From the NCBI GenBank assembly GCA_024743405.1, contig JANSWP010000002.1:124001-188000 (forward strand): a DNA stretch of 64,000 nt, written 5' to 3'. Positions 56,325-64,000 of this stretch are shown piece by piece. The stretch's first letter is position 1; each line of letters opens with the position of its first letter. The notes beneath the pieces are model-generated. The model saw only the letters and a program-made list of their open reading frames with translations. It did no database searches and had not been told where the DNA came from. The position numbers and the translations under genes are program-made. The stretch is from Bacteroidota bacterium (GTDB lineage Bacteria; Bacteroidota; Bacteroidia; Chitinophagales; Saprospiraceae).

Positions 56325-57735
56325 ATTCTTCTTCAGATTTTGCTTCCGATTCTCCTTGTGAAGCATCTTTTTCATCCGAAAACGTCTCTTTAATATCTTC
56401 TTTTAATTCTTCTACGGCTTCTTCTATTTTATCACCCACTACCTCAGCGACAGCCTTTACAGTATCCATTACATCTGTAAGCGATTCGCCTAACATAGAA
56501 CCTGCTACTGCCAAAACTGATTCTTCTTTTTTATCAGTTTCTGCATCCTCCTTACCTTTAATGGCATCAGCCGCTTTCTCTAATTTTTCCGAATCTCTTG
56601 TTGCAGAAGCAGCTTCAATTTTTTGAGCAATTTTTTCCTTTGCTGCCACTTTAGCCGCTTCTCTCGCATCTCTCTCCGCACGTTTAGCGTCGCGTTGTTT
56701 TTGAGAATCTACTTTTGCTTCTAATTCTGTTTTGGTATTATGCATTTCGCTCAATTTCTCTTCTTTTGAACGAATGCGTTCCTCTATCATAAGAATTTTA
56801 GCTTGTCGAATTTGAGCCTCTAATTGACCATCTGTCGTTTCTACTTTCCTTTTTTGAAAATCTAATTCTTCTCTATCTCTTCCAATAGATCGCTCCATTT
56901 TTTCAATAGCCGCAATCAATCCTTCATATCGTCGAGTCAATCTTTGCATTGGAGAACTATCCTGTACAGCACCATCTCCAAAACGCTTTGCTTTTACTTT
57001 TTTGAAGGCGCCATCAATTCGGCTCCAAAGATGAGAACGATGCTCCCGAGTCAATTTTGTTTCTCTGAAATTACGCTGAACCTTCTTTAATTCTTCAAAA
57101 ACGCCTTGCAATCTAAATCCGTCCTCCACCTTCTTTTCTAAATCCTCCAATACAGAAGTAATCTTATCAACCTGCTCCTGAGATCGACTCTTAAAGTCGT
57201 CATCCATTTTACTTCTCAATTCTTTCATTTTAGAGAACATAGCATTGGTATTGTCCCTTAAGTTATCGGCATGTTCTCTAAACAAATTTCGCTCTCGAAC
57301 TTGTCCTTGAACTTTATTCCAAAAACCTTTAAGGTTTTCCCACACATCTTGGCTATAATCCTCTAAATCATCTATTTTTTCCCGAATTTCTGACAACTCG
57401 GTTTGATAAACTTCATTTAATTTAGATGAAAGCACCACAAAATGCCACTCTGTTTGGGCACGTTGTACCACATCTCCCCTTTCAACCTTCAACTCCTCAG
57501 GGAGAAGACTTTCTGTTACACTTAATTCACGTTCCATATGCGTTTTTTCCTCTGGAAATTCAACTTCTGCTCCATTCCGCCATTCACGCATCATTTTTTG
57601 TGAAAAATCTTCAGTGACCACTTTCTCTGGAAAAGTCCAGATGTCCACTTTATTATCTTTTGCATTTAATGCCAACGCGATCAATACGCGTTCATCTGAT
57701 TCATTGGTACCCCAAAGTACAATTTTCGTCTTCAT
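56323..57735 (-). CDS. long coiled-coil protein of unknown function
   Basis: I do not recognise the whole protein (470 residues, no signal peptide). The N-terminal 100 residues look globular (KIVLWGTNESDERVLIALAL, KVDIWTFPE, WHFVVLSSKLNEVY). Residues 110-400 are mostly charged helix, with segments such as REHRSHLWSRIDGAFKKVKAKR that resemble DUF349-type modules. An Ala/Lys-rich coiled coil precedes a very acidic C-terminal tail (EEAVEELKEDIKETFSDEKD). It may be a cytoplasmic structural or nucleoid/ribosome-associated protein. The asd gene, 360 bp upstream, is separate. Confidence 0.7.
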   Translation of the reverse strand: MKTKIVLWGTNESDERVLIALALNAKDNKVDIWTFPEKVVTEDFSQKMMREWRNGAEVEFPEEKTHMERELSVTESLLPEELKVERGDVVQRAQTEWHFVVLSSKLNEVYQTELSEIREKIDDLEDYSQDVWENLKGFWNKVQGQVRERNLFREHADNLRDNTNAMFSKMKELRSKMDDDFKSRSQEQVDKITSVLEDLEKKVEDGFRLQGVFEELKKVQRNFRETKLTREHRSHLWSRIDGAFKKVKAKRFGDGAVQDSSPMQRLTRRYEGLIAAIEKMERSIGRDREELDFQKRKVETTDGQLEAQIRQAKILMIEERIRSKEEKLSEMHNTKTELEAKVDSQKQRDAKRAERDAREAAKVAAKEKIAQKIEAASATRDSEKLEKAADAIKGKEDAETDKKEESVLAVAGSMLGESLTDVMDTVKAVAEVVGDKIEEAVEELKEDIKETFSDEKDASQGESEAKSEEE

Positions 57736-58098
57736 GTTACTAGATTTACGTAAATTTCAAAAAATTCAGTTTTAAGTACTTGTTGTGTCTAAATATTCGA
57801 TAGTTCAATATCCATAAAATAATCTTTCAGAAGATCAACTATCAAGGATTCACTAACAACTACCTCTCCGTGTAGTTTTAATCGTTTAAGTTCATAAGAT
57901 TTACCTCAAGGAGATAAAAATCTTAACTGTTCTAATAGGTAAAATTTTGGCAATCAATTAGTTTTAAAAAAAACGACCGTTTACCAAAATCAGTCAAATT
58001 TATAAAAATGCTTTTCAACCACCCAAGTTTCTACCTAAAATCCGATCTTAAAAGCGGAAATTCAGATAGTTTTTTTAGTTATCAAGTTATTTTAATCC
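57736..58098. other. intergenic stretch between coiled-coil and asd genes
   Basis: 363 bp with no credible gene. It contains one modest imperfect hairpin (about 57893-57925, TAAGATTT ... AAATCTTA) and AT-rich sequence. It probably holds the asd terminator and the promoter of the coiled-coil gene, but I cannot assign either with confidence. Confidence 0.5.
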
Positions 58099-59118
58099 CT
58101 AACTCATCACTCCTACTGGCTGAATAATATTTTTTGCCACTAAATATTCAGCAATCTGAACAGCATTAGTTGCCGCACCTTTACGTAAATTATCAGCCAC
58201 AACCCATAAATTCAACCCATTCTCCAATGATTCGTCTCTTCTAATTCGACCCACAAAAACTTCATCCTTATTCTTAGCAAAAAGTGGCATTGGGTATTGG
58301 TTACTTGCAATATCATCAGAGACAATAATCCCATCGGAATCGCCTAATAACCTTTTTACGTCAACAACTTCAAAAGGTTTTTCAAATTCAATATTTATGG
58401 ATTCTGAATGACCTCCTTTTACAGGGACACGCACAGCTGTAGCCGTTACTCTTAGACCCTCATCGTTCAATATCTTTCGGGTCTCATGAACCAATTTCAT
58501 TTCCTCTTTTGTATAATCATTCTCTAAGAAAATATCACAATGCGGTAAACAGTTTTCATAGATGGGATAATGATAGGCCATTTCGTCTTGTCCCAATGGC
58601 TTGCCGTCGCGTTCTGCATTATATTGCTCAACAGCTTTCATTCCCGTACCTGTGTAAGATTGATAAGTTGAAATAACCAATCGTTTGATTTTGTATTTTT
58701 CATGTAAGGGCGCCAACGCTACTACCATTTGAATAGTAGAACAATTTGGGTTAGCAATAATTTTATCCTCATTAGTCAATTCACTAGCATTCACCTCTGG
58801 AACAACCAATTTTTTTGTAGGATCCATTCTCCATGCGGAAGAATTATCAATTACGGTTGTTCCTACTTCTGCAAATTTGGGTGCCCATTCTTTTGAGACA
58901 GAACCACCAGCAGAAAAAATTGCGATATCAGGTCGAGCATTAACAGCGGCCTCCAATCCAATAATTTTATGCGGCTTCCCTTTAAAAATTAAGTCTTTAC
59001 CAACTGACCGAGCCGATGCGACTGGCAGAAATTCAGAAATCAGAAAATTTCGTTCCTTGAGTACTTCACACATAACGGTGCCAACTAAACCAGTTACACC
59101 AACTACTGCAACTTTCAT
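58099..59118 (-). CDS. asd: aspartate-semialdehyde dehydrogenase
   Basis: Reduces L-aspartyl-4-phosphate to aspartate semialdehyde with NADPH, the branch point to lysine/diaminopimelate, threonine and methionine. The 339 residues show MKVAVVGVTGLVGTVM (NADP fold), IFSAGGSVSKEW, DNSSAWRMD, the catalytic Cys126 in NPNCSTIQM and His237 in KGGHSESI. The length is standard for the Gram-negative/Bacteroidota branch. It stands alone, with no lysC or dapA neighbour. A candidate promoter lies about 180 bp upstream. Confidence 0.96.
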   Translation of the reverse strand: MKVAVVGVTGLVGTVMCEVLKERNFLISEFLPVASARSVGKDLIFKGKPHKIIGLEAAVNARPDIAIFSAGGSVSKEWAPKFAEVGTTVIDNSSAWRMDPTKKLVVPEVNASELTNEDKIIANPNCSTIQMVVALAPLHEKYKIKRLVISTYQSYTGTGMKAVEQYNAERDGKPLGQDEMAYHYPIYENCLPHCDIFLENDYTKEEMKLVHETRKILNDEGLRVTATAVRVPVKGGHSESINIEFEKPFEVVDVKRLLGDSDGIIVSDDIASNQYPMPLFAKNKDEVFVGRIRRDESLENGLNLWVVADNLRKGAATNAVQIAEYLVAKNIIQPVGVMS

Positions 59119-59295
59119 TTTTTTATTATTTTTTGCGGTGTTAAAATCAATAAAACTGACATCAACACACAGTCCATTAAATTTTGGTTAGGACCGTACT
59201 TTGAATAGTTTACTATTTTTGCCAACAAGTACCTTTGTGGGCAAAATCAACTTACGGGAAAACAACTTTTATTGTTTCCCTTATTTGTGAGGGTG

Positions 59296-59303
59296 CAAAG
59301 ATA
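59296..59303 (-). promoter_or_regulatory. candidate -7 box upstream of asd
   Basis: The minus strand reads TATCTTTG, a full match to TAnnTTTG. No -33 partner is clear, and the leader would be about 175 nt. Confidence 0.35.
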
Positions 59304-59338
59304 TATTCTTAATCAATACCTTGCCATTTTTTAATAAT

Positions 59339-61951
59339 ATGAGAACGCTAATTTTTATTACTTCTTTTCTCTTTTTTCTTTCTAATTCCAATGCCCAAAT
59401 AGTTGATGATTTCGCAGATGGCGATTTTAGCTCTAATCCAACATGGCAAGGAGATATTAATAACTTCATAATCAATGATGATTTTGAACTCCAGTTAAAC
59501 GCTCCCGATTTAGGCAATTCAAGTCTTTTTGTGCCTGTTCAAATTCCTGACAGTACAGATTGGAAGTTTTTTTTCAATCTTGATTTCGCCCCTTCCAATG
59601 CCAATAAATCACGAATTTATCTTCAAGCAGACAATACTGACTTACTCTCCTCAAATGGCTATTTTATAGAAATCGGTGAAAACGGAAATAACGATGCCAT
59701 CCACTTTTTTAAGCAAAATGGCGTTAACCTCACTTTATTAGCTTCTGGATCTTTAGGAAGTGTCGGGAGCGAACCAGCTTTGGCAAGGCTAAAAATCGAA
59801 AGAACCACTCAAGGTCAATGGTCATTCTTTACAGATTATACTGGCGGAAATGATTTCGAATTAGATTTTGAAATTCAAGATGATACTTGGCTAGGAGGAG
59901 ATTATTATTTTGGGTTCTATTGTGAATACACAATCTCCAGAGTTGACAAATTCTTTTTTGATGATATTTCTATTCAGGCGCTTATTCCAGATCTTGAAGC
60001 GCCAAAATTAATTTCTGTCAATGCAATTTCCGAAACAGAATTGCAAGTTTCTTTTGATGAAAATTTGGATGAAAACGCACTCTCAAATTCCAATTTCAGC
60101 ATTAATAATGGCATCGGAAATCCAATTTCTACCGAAATAGGTTTCAATGACCATACATTAGTACAACTCTTGTTAAATACGCCACTTCAAAATCAGAATA
60201 ATTATACCCTTACCTCCACAAATATTTCAGATGAGGTTGGAAATATTTCCACTTCCCAAAGCATAGACTTTTCTTTTTTAAAAACAGATATTGCGGAAGC
60301 CTTTGATATTTTGATTAATGAAATTCTAGCGGATCCCACACCTAGTATTGGGCTCCCATCCTTTGAATTTATTGAATTATACAATCACAGTCAAAAAATC
60401 ATTGACTTAGCAGATTATAGTTTTGATACCGGAGGTGCTCCCAAATTGCTCTCCTCCTACTTGCTATTCCCTAATGACTATTTGATTTTATGCGATAAAG
60501 ACAATATTGCCTCATTCGAGCCCTATGGCGATGTTTTGGGAATCTCAGATTTTCCTGCTTTGGTGAATGCTGGTGATAAACTTACTTTGACCAATACATT
60601 CGGCGATGTCATTCACGCTGTAAATTACTCTGAAGAATGGTATTTTGACTTAGACAAAAGAGAAGGCGGTTGGACATTAGAGATGATAAGTCCTAATAAC
60701 ATCTGTGAAGAAGAAGATAATTGGCGCGCATCGGAAAGCTTATCAGGAGGTACACCAGGAGCACAAAACTCTATTTTCAATAATTTTATGGATGAAGAAA
60801 GTCCAGACCTTGTTCGCGTTTTTGTAGATTCTCAAAAGCCAAATCAATTGCAGCTTTTTTTCAATGAAAATATGGATCAGGCAAACTTAGAAAATATTGA
60901 CAATTATGCACTATCCAATAATTTAGAAGTCATCAATGCAATCCAACAATCTTCCGATAATCAAAAAATCACCTTAGTCTTAAATGAAAGTCTAGAACTA
61001 AAAATCATTTATGAAATTACCCTAAAAACTGCTATTACGGATTGTCTTGGAAATTCTATTGGCATTGCCAATACCGCTGAATTTGGTCTTCCTGAGCCTT
61101 ACGCTGAAAGCGATGTCATTATCAATGAAGTTCTGTTTAACCCTGAAGTAGGAGGATTTGATTTTGTAGAATTATATAATAGCTCTTCAAAAGTTTTAAA
61201 TCTAGCCGATCTATCTATTGGAAACCTTCAAATTGGTATGGATACATTTATAACTGCGATCACCCAAAAATTTCTTTTTCTTCCACAAACTTATGTCGTA
61301 CTAACAGAGTCTCCGACTTATATCAAAAATCGCTATCAGCCCCAAAATCCTCAATGGCTTTTGGACAATGACTTACCAGCATTTGACAATGAATTTGGAA
61401 ATGTAACCCTGATTTATGCCTCCAACAATACGCCTTTGATAGTTGACGCCTTTGATTATGACAAAGATTTCCATCATGTTTTATTGGAAGATGAGAATGG
61501 TGTTTCATTAGAACGAATAAACCCTAGCGCTGCTAGTCAAGAATCTTCTAATTGGCATTCGGCCGCAGAAACAGTTGGCTTTGCGACGCCCACCTATCAA
61601 AATTCACAGTTTCTCTCTAATACATCTATTCCTGATGAAATGATTTCCATTCCTGAAAAATCTTTTTCTCCTGATGGCGATGGATTCCAAGATTTCTTAC
61701 AAATCAATTATCAAACAGATACTCCAGATTTCGTGGCAAATGTGAAAATTTTTGATACTGCTGGAAGGATAATTAAAGATTTGGTGAAAAATGAATTAAT
61801 TGGAACAGAAGGCTTTTTCAAATGGGATGGCTCAACGAATGAAAATCGATTGGCAAGATTGGGCGTTTACATCATTTATATTCAAATATTTTCTCCAACT
61901 GGTGATGTCAAAGAATTCAAAAAAGCCTGTGCTTTAGCGGAAAAATTTTAA
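59339..61951 (+). CDS. large secreted lamin-tail-domain protein with gliding/T9SS-type C terminus
   Basis: A surface protein of 870 residues. I start it at MRTLIFITSFLFFLSNSNAQ, a clean signal peptide. The N-terminal 200 residues are beta-rich (SNPTWQGDINNFIINDDF). Two SbsA-like Ig domains follow the pattern APKLISVNAISETELQVSFDE and DLVRVFVDSQKPNQLQLFFNE. Two lamin-tail domains show DILINEILADPTP with FEFIELYNHS, and DVIINEVLFNPEVGG with FDFVELYNSS. The C-terminal 90 residues (SFSPDGDGFQDFLQINY ... WDGSTNENRLARLGVYIIYI) resemble the FlgD-like or gliding-motility sorting domain (type B-like) of T9SS substrates. It probably binds or cleaves an extracellular substrate. Confidence 0.85.
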   Translation: MRTLIFITSFLFFLSNSNAQIVDDFADGDFSSNPTWQGDINNFIINDDFELQLNAPDLGNSSLFVPVQIPDSTDWKFFFNLDFAPSNANKSRIYLQADNTDLLSSNGYFIEIGENGNNDAIHFFKQNGVNLTLLASGSLGSVGSEPALARLKIERTTQGQWSFFTDYTGGNDFELDFEIQDDTWLGGDYYFGFYCEYTISRVDKFFFDDISIQALIPDLEAPKLISVNAISETELQVSFDENLDENALSNSNFSINNGIGNPISTEIGFNDHTLVQLLLNTPLQNQNNYTLTSTNISDEVGNISTSQSIDFSFLKTDIAEAFDILINEILADPTPSIGLPSFEFIELYNHSQKIIDLADYSFDTGGAPKLLSSYLLFPNDYLILCDKDNIASFEPYGDVLGISDFPALVNAGDKLTLTNTFGDVIHAVNYSEEWYFDLDKREGGWTLEMISPNNICEEEDNWRASESLSGGTPGAQNSIFNNFMDEESPDLVRVFVDSQKPNQLQLFFNENMDQANLENIDNYALSNNLEVINAIQQSSDNQKITLVLNESLELKIIYEITLKTAITDCLGNSIGIANTAEFGLPEPYAESDVIINEVLFNPEVGGFDFVELYNSSSKVLNLADLSIGNLQIGMDTFITAITQKFLFLPQTYVVLTESPTYIKNRYQPQNPQWLLDNDLPAFDNEFGNVTLIYASNNTPLIVDAFDYDKDFHHVLLEDENGVSLERINPSAASQESSNWHSAAETVGFATPTYQNSQFLSNTSIPDEMISIPEKSFSPDGDGFQDFLQINYQTDTPDFVANVKIFDTAGRIIKDLVKNELIGTEGFFKWDGSTNENRLARLGVYIIYIQIFSPTGDVKEFKKACALAEKF

Positions 61952-61987
61952 CCAAAATAAGTTGTCTCGAACCTGGGTTTCTAAAAC

Positions 61988-62030
61988 AAGAAACCCCGAG
62001 TCCTCCGTTTAGGATACTCAGGGTTTCTTG
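61988..62030. terminator. hairpin between the lamin-tail and small secreted protein genes
   Basis: CAAGAAACCCCGAGTCCT / AGGATACTCAGGGTTTCTTG, a long stem with a few mismatches and a short loop, between convergent genes. The T-rich side is on the minus strand. Confidence 0.7.
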
Positions 62031-62049
62031 CTTGAAAAAAGCGATTATA

Positions 62050-62745
62050 TTAATTTTTTCCTTTTTCTAAACCTTTATTTTTTGAAGCCATATTCGCCTT
62101 ACGAGTTATTTCATCTGGAATTTTCTTCAAAACCAACGTTTCCATTTCATCCTCCATATTCAAAGCCAATTTGTATATTCCATCTCTTTGATCTGTCAAA
62201 TCAATTGATAACTCATTTAAGCCATTAAAAACGATAACTTGATCTTCTAATACAACTTCTCCTTTCCAATTTGCCAAACTATATTTCAAATCTCCATCCT
62301 CAATCGCATCTATAGTTACTTCAAACAAATCAGTCGTAGCAACTGCCGACATTCTGGCAACCATAAAGTTATTTTTATAAACTTGATTAATCGCTAAAAT
62401 TTCAGAATAACTAAAAGAACCATCTTGATCAACCTGCCGCAAACGGTAAAACATCTTAGATTCATTGGACATTACATCCAAAAAATTGTACTCTTTCACA
62501 TCATCCGAATCACCTGCACATTTCACAGAACCAACTTCAACAAATTCGCTTCCATCAATAGATTTCTCAATAATGAACATGGCTGTATTTTCTTCATAAG
62601 AAGTACTCCAAGTAAGCATCGTTCCGATTTGAAGATTCTCACCCTGAATAATTTGCTCATAGGTACAATTAGCAAAAGACAATTGTATCAAAGCAATTGA
62701 GAAAAGAGCAGGAAGGAAATAGCGAAGACTGTTCAAAGATTTCAT
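62050..62745 (-). CDS. small secreted beta-sandwich protein
   Basis: A 231-residue exported protein. The signal peptide is FLPALFSIALIQLSFA. An FnIII-like domain follows: LTWSTSYEENTAMFIIEKSIDG, then EYNFLDVMSNESKMFYRLRQ and VDQDGSFSYSEI. This pattern (LxWxTxxExN ... F.IEkS.DG..F) is common in Bacteroidota surface proteins. The C-terminal half (DLKYSLANWKGEVVLED, RDGIYKLALNMEDEMETLVL) resembles a sorting-domain-like sandwich but lacks the usual YPNP start, and it ends in a Lys-rich tail. The function is unknown. Confidence 0.72.
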   Translation of the reverse strand: MKSLNSLRYFLPALFSIALIQLSFANCTYEQIIQGENLQIGTMLTWSTSYEENTAMFIIEKSIDGSEFVEVGSVKCAGDSDDVKEYNFLDVMSNESKMFYRLRQVDQDGSFSYSEILAINQVYKNNFMVARMSAVATTDLFEVTIDAIEDGDLKYSLANWKGEVVLEDQVIVFNGLNELSIDLTDQRDGIYKLALNMEDEMETLVLKKIPDEITRKANMASKNKGLEKGKN

Positions 62746-62923
62746 TTTATTTTGTTTAAGAGTGACAATTTCATGTCAAAATCTGAGGGGGAGTGTAATA
62801 TTGGGAGGGAGTGTAAATGGAGCTTTTATAACCTATTTAAATGGGAGGAAAAATTATGCCAAACTCCTTTATAATACAAATATACGGGAAAATACGTAGA
62901 GATAAAAGGGGTTATAGAGATTT

Positions 62924-62962
62924 ACATCGTTTTGGCGGACTATTCTCCCGCCAAAACGATGT
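62924..62962 (-). terminator. strong hairpin after the S9 peptidase gene
   Basis: A perfect 15-bp stem, ACATCGTTTTGGCGG / CCGCCAAAACGATGT, with a 9-nt loop, lies 9 bp past the stop codon. No U run follows on the minus strand, so it may block 3' decay or act as a non-canonical terminator. Confidence 0.65.
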
Positions 62963-62971
62963 TATTACAAG

Positions 62972-64000
62972 CTACTCTTTCATTAATTCATAACCCTGAT
63001 CAATTCCTTTTTCCATTGCTGGAACACCTCTATCCATCCATTTTGGTTTTGGTGCATCCATCAAATAATAATCGAAATATTGTTGCATTCGAATATTAAA
63101 ATCCACCCGATTTTGGAATTTCATTGCCCAGTGAGGGTCTCCATTATAATTAAGCATCCAAGCTGGTTTTCCAAGTCGGCGAAGTCCAACAAAATATTCA
63201 ATTCCTTGATACCACGGTACTGCACCATCTTTGTCATTATGCATGATTAGAACAGGTGTATTGACTTTATCAAGGAAAAATATCGGCGAATTTTCAAGAT
63301 ATCGAAGTGGATAATCCCATATGGTACCACCAATTCGACTCTGTGTTTTTTCATATTGAAACATCCGACTCAAACCACTTCCCCATCTAATGCCACCATA
63401 TGCAGAAAACATATTCACAACAGGGGCACCTGATTCAGCACATTTAAAAATATCTGTTTTAGTCAATAAATAGGCAATTTGATAACCGCCCCAACTATGC
63501 CCTTGTACCCCAATTCTTTCTTTATCTACGAAGCCTTTATCAATCAAAGAGGTTACGCCACTCACTACCGCATTCAAACAACTTTCTCCAGGATAACCTT
63601 CTCGATAAGGTACATCCGGATTGAAAATCATATAGCCACGACTGATATAAAAACTATAATTGATCGTCGAACGACCTGGTGAAGGGGCACGATAAGAATG
63701 TAATCGATCCGAACTTTTTTCGTAAAAATTAACCAACATTGGATACTTTTTCAAAGGGTCAAAATTTTCGGGTTTATACAACATCCCTGTTAATTTATTT
63801 CCATTCAAATCCGTCCAATAATACAATTCGCCAGAACCCCAAGAATAATCTTTTTGTTGTGGATTCGCCTCACTAACCTGTTTGATATTTTGGAAACTAA
63901 AATCGGAATAAAGTATGTCTGGGAACACAGTAAAACTTTGCTTCGTAAACATCAATTTATCTGTGTCTTTTGCTTTTCTCGGGCGAGTTGAATAATTAAA
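62972..64000 (-). CDS. S9 family (prolyl oligopeptidase-type) peptidase, C-terminal part (cut by window edge)
   Basis: The frame is open to the right edge, so the N-terminal part (probably a beta-propeller) lies outside. The catalytic alpha/beta domain shows KLTGMLYKPENFDPLKKYP, GYMIFNPDVPYREGYPGE, the nucleophile elbow GHSWGG, Asp in MHNDKDGAVPW and His in GDPHWAM. The layout GHSWGGYQ with NDKDGAVPW is typical of DPP IV/acylaminoacyl-peptidase-like enzymes. It is probably secreted and active on oligopeptides, but the signal peptide is not visible here. A strong hairpin ends the gene. Confidence 0.92.
   Translation of the reverse strand, partial: FNYSTRPRKAKDTDKLMFTKQSFTVFPDILYSDFSFQNIKQVSEANPQQKDYSWGSGELYYWTDLNGNKLTGMLYKPENFDPLKKYPMLVNFYEKSSDRLHSYRAPSPGRSTINYSFYISRGYMIFNPDVPYREGYPGESCLNAVVSGVTSLIDKGFVDKERIGVQGHSWGGYQIAYLLTKTDIFKCAESGAPVVNMFSAYGGIRWGSGLSRMFQYEKTQSRIGGTIWDYPLRYLENSPIFFLDKVNTPVLIMHNDKDGAVPWYQGIEYFVGLRRLGKPAWMLNYNGDPHWAMKFQNRVDFNIRMQQYFDYYLMDAPKPKWMDRGVPAMEKGIDQGYELMKE

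Noticed and set aside
1-64000. tRNA or rRNA genes, CRISPR arrays, phage or defence islands
   Set aside because: I read through for cloverleaf T-arm motifs, regularly spaced repeats, and integrase, Cas or restriction proteins and found none.

Overview
The window is AT-rich DNA from a member of the Bacteroidota, most like the Saprospiria or related gliding or marine groups (the rank below phylum is inferred). The reasons are: secreted proteins with type IX secretion (T9SS) C-terminal sorting domains, a PorQ gene, tandem OmpH/Skp genes, a DUF4271 gene beside an uroporphyrinogen-III synthase gene, Bacteroidota-style TAnnTTTG -7 promoter boxes, and starts that rarely carry a Shine-Dalgarno sequence. 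I saw no tRNA, rRNA, CRISPR array, phage or intact insertion sequence. Both window edges cut genes: a GMC oxidoreductase on the left and an S9 peptidase on the right.

1-15 kb: GMC oxidoreductase tail and an alpha/beta hydrolase; biotin carboxylase plus methylmalonyl-CoA mutase (propionyl/methylmalonyl-CoA metabolism); a K+-dependent membrane pyrophosphatase whose mRNA leader carries a long inverted repeat; a NudL-type Nudix hydrolase; HemD plus DUF4271; a secreted endonuclease I; a Tat-exported gluconate-dehydrogenase-subunit-3-like lipoprotein with a second GMC oxidoreductase.

15-30 kb: topoisomerase IV ParE, Lon protease, a carboxypeptidase-regulatory-like protein, an LptF/LptG permease, a T9SS cargo protein, a PlsC-like acyltransferase, a broken multiheme cytochrome/TPR gene, a dipeptidyl-peptidase III-like lipoprotein, a broken C39-like peptidase overlapping a pterin dehydratase gene, and a fatty acid desaturase.

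30-46 kb: DUF2157 membrane protein, glycosyltransferase 2, a Rof/MOSC/ATP-grasp/LysE run, two small membrane proteins joined by ATGA, CinA, a class-V aminotransferase, an M48 lipoprotein, a heme cluster (hemC, a catalytically degenerate DnaQ-like exonuclease, a second hemD) and a large M36 metalloprotease secreted by T9SS.

46-64 kb: a P-loop kinase-like protein, an SGNH hydrolase, an alpha/beta hydrolase, an LpxH-like phosphoesterase, a YwqK lipoprotein, PorQ, two Skp-like chaperones, a membrane adenylate cyclase, a coiled-coil protein of unknown role, aspartate-semialdehyde dehydrogenase, a lamin-tail-domain surface protein, a small secreted protein and an S9 peptidase.

Most of this is ordinary chromosome. 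The least ordinary things are a pair of about 155-bp non-autonomous mobile elements in opposite orientation (near 21.6 and 32.4 kb), the structured hppA leader, the pseudo-exonuclease inside the heme cluster, and two neighbouring disrupted genes at 23.4-28.1 kb. I did not find a convincing new multi-gene defence or biosynthetic system.
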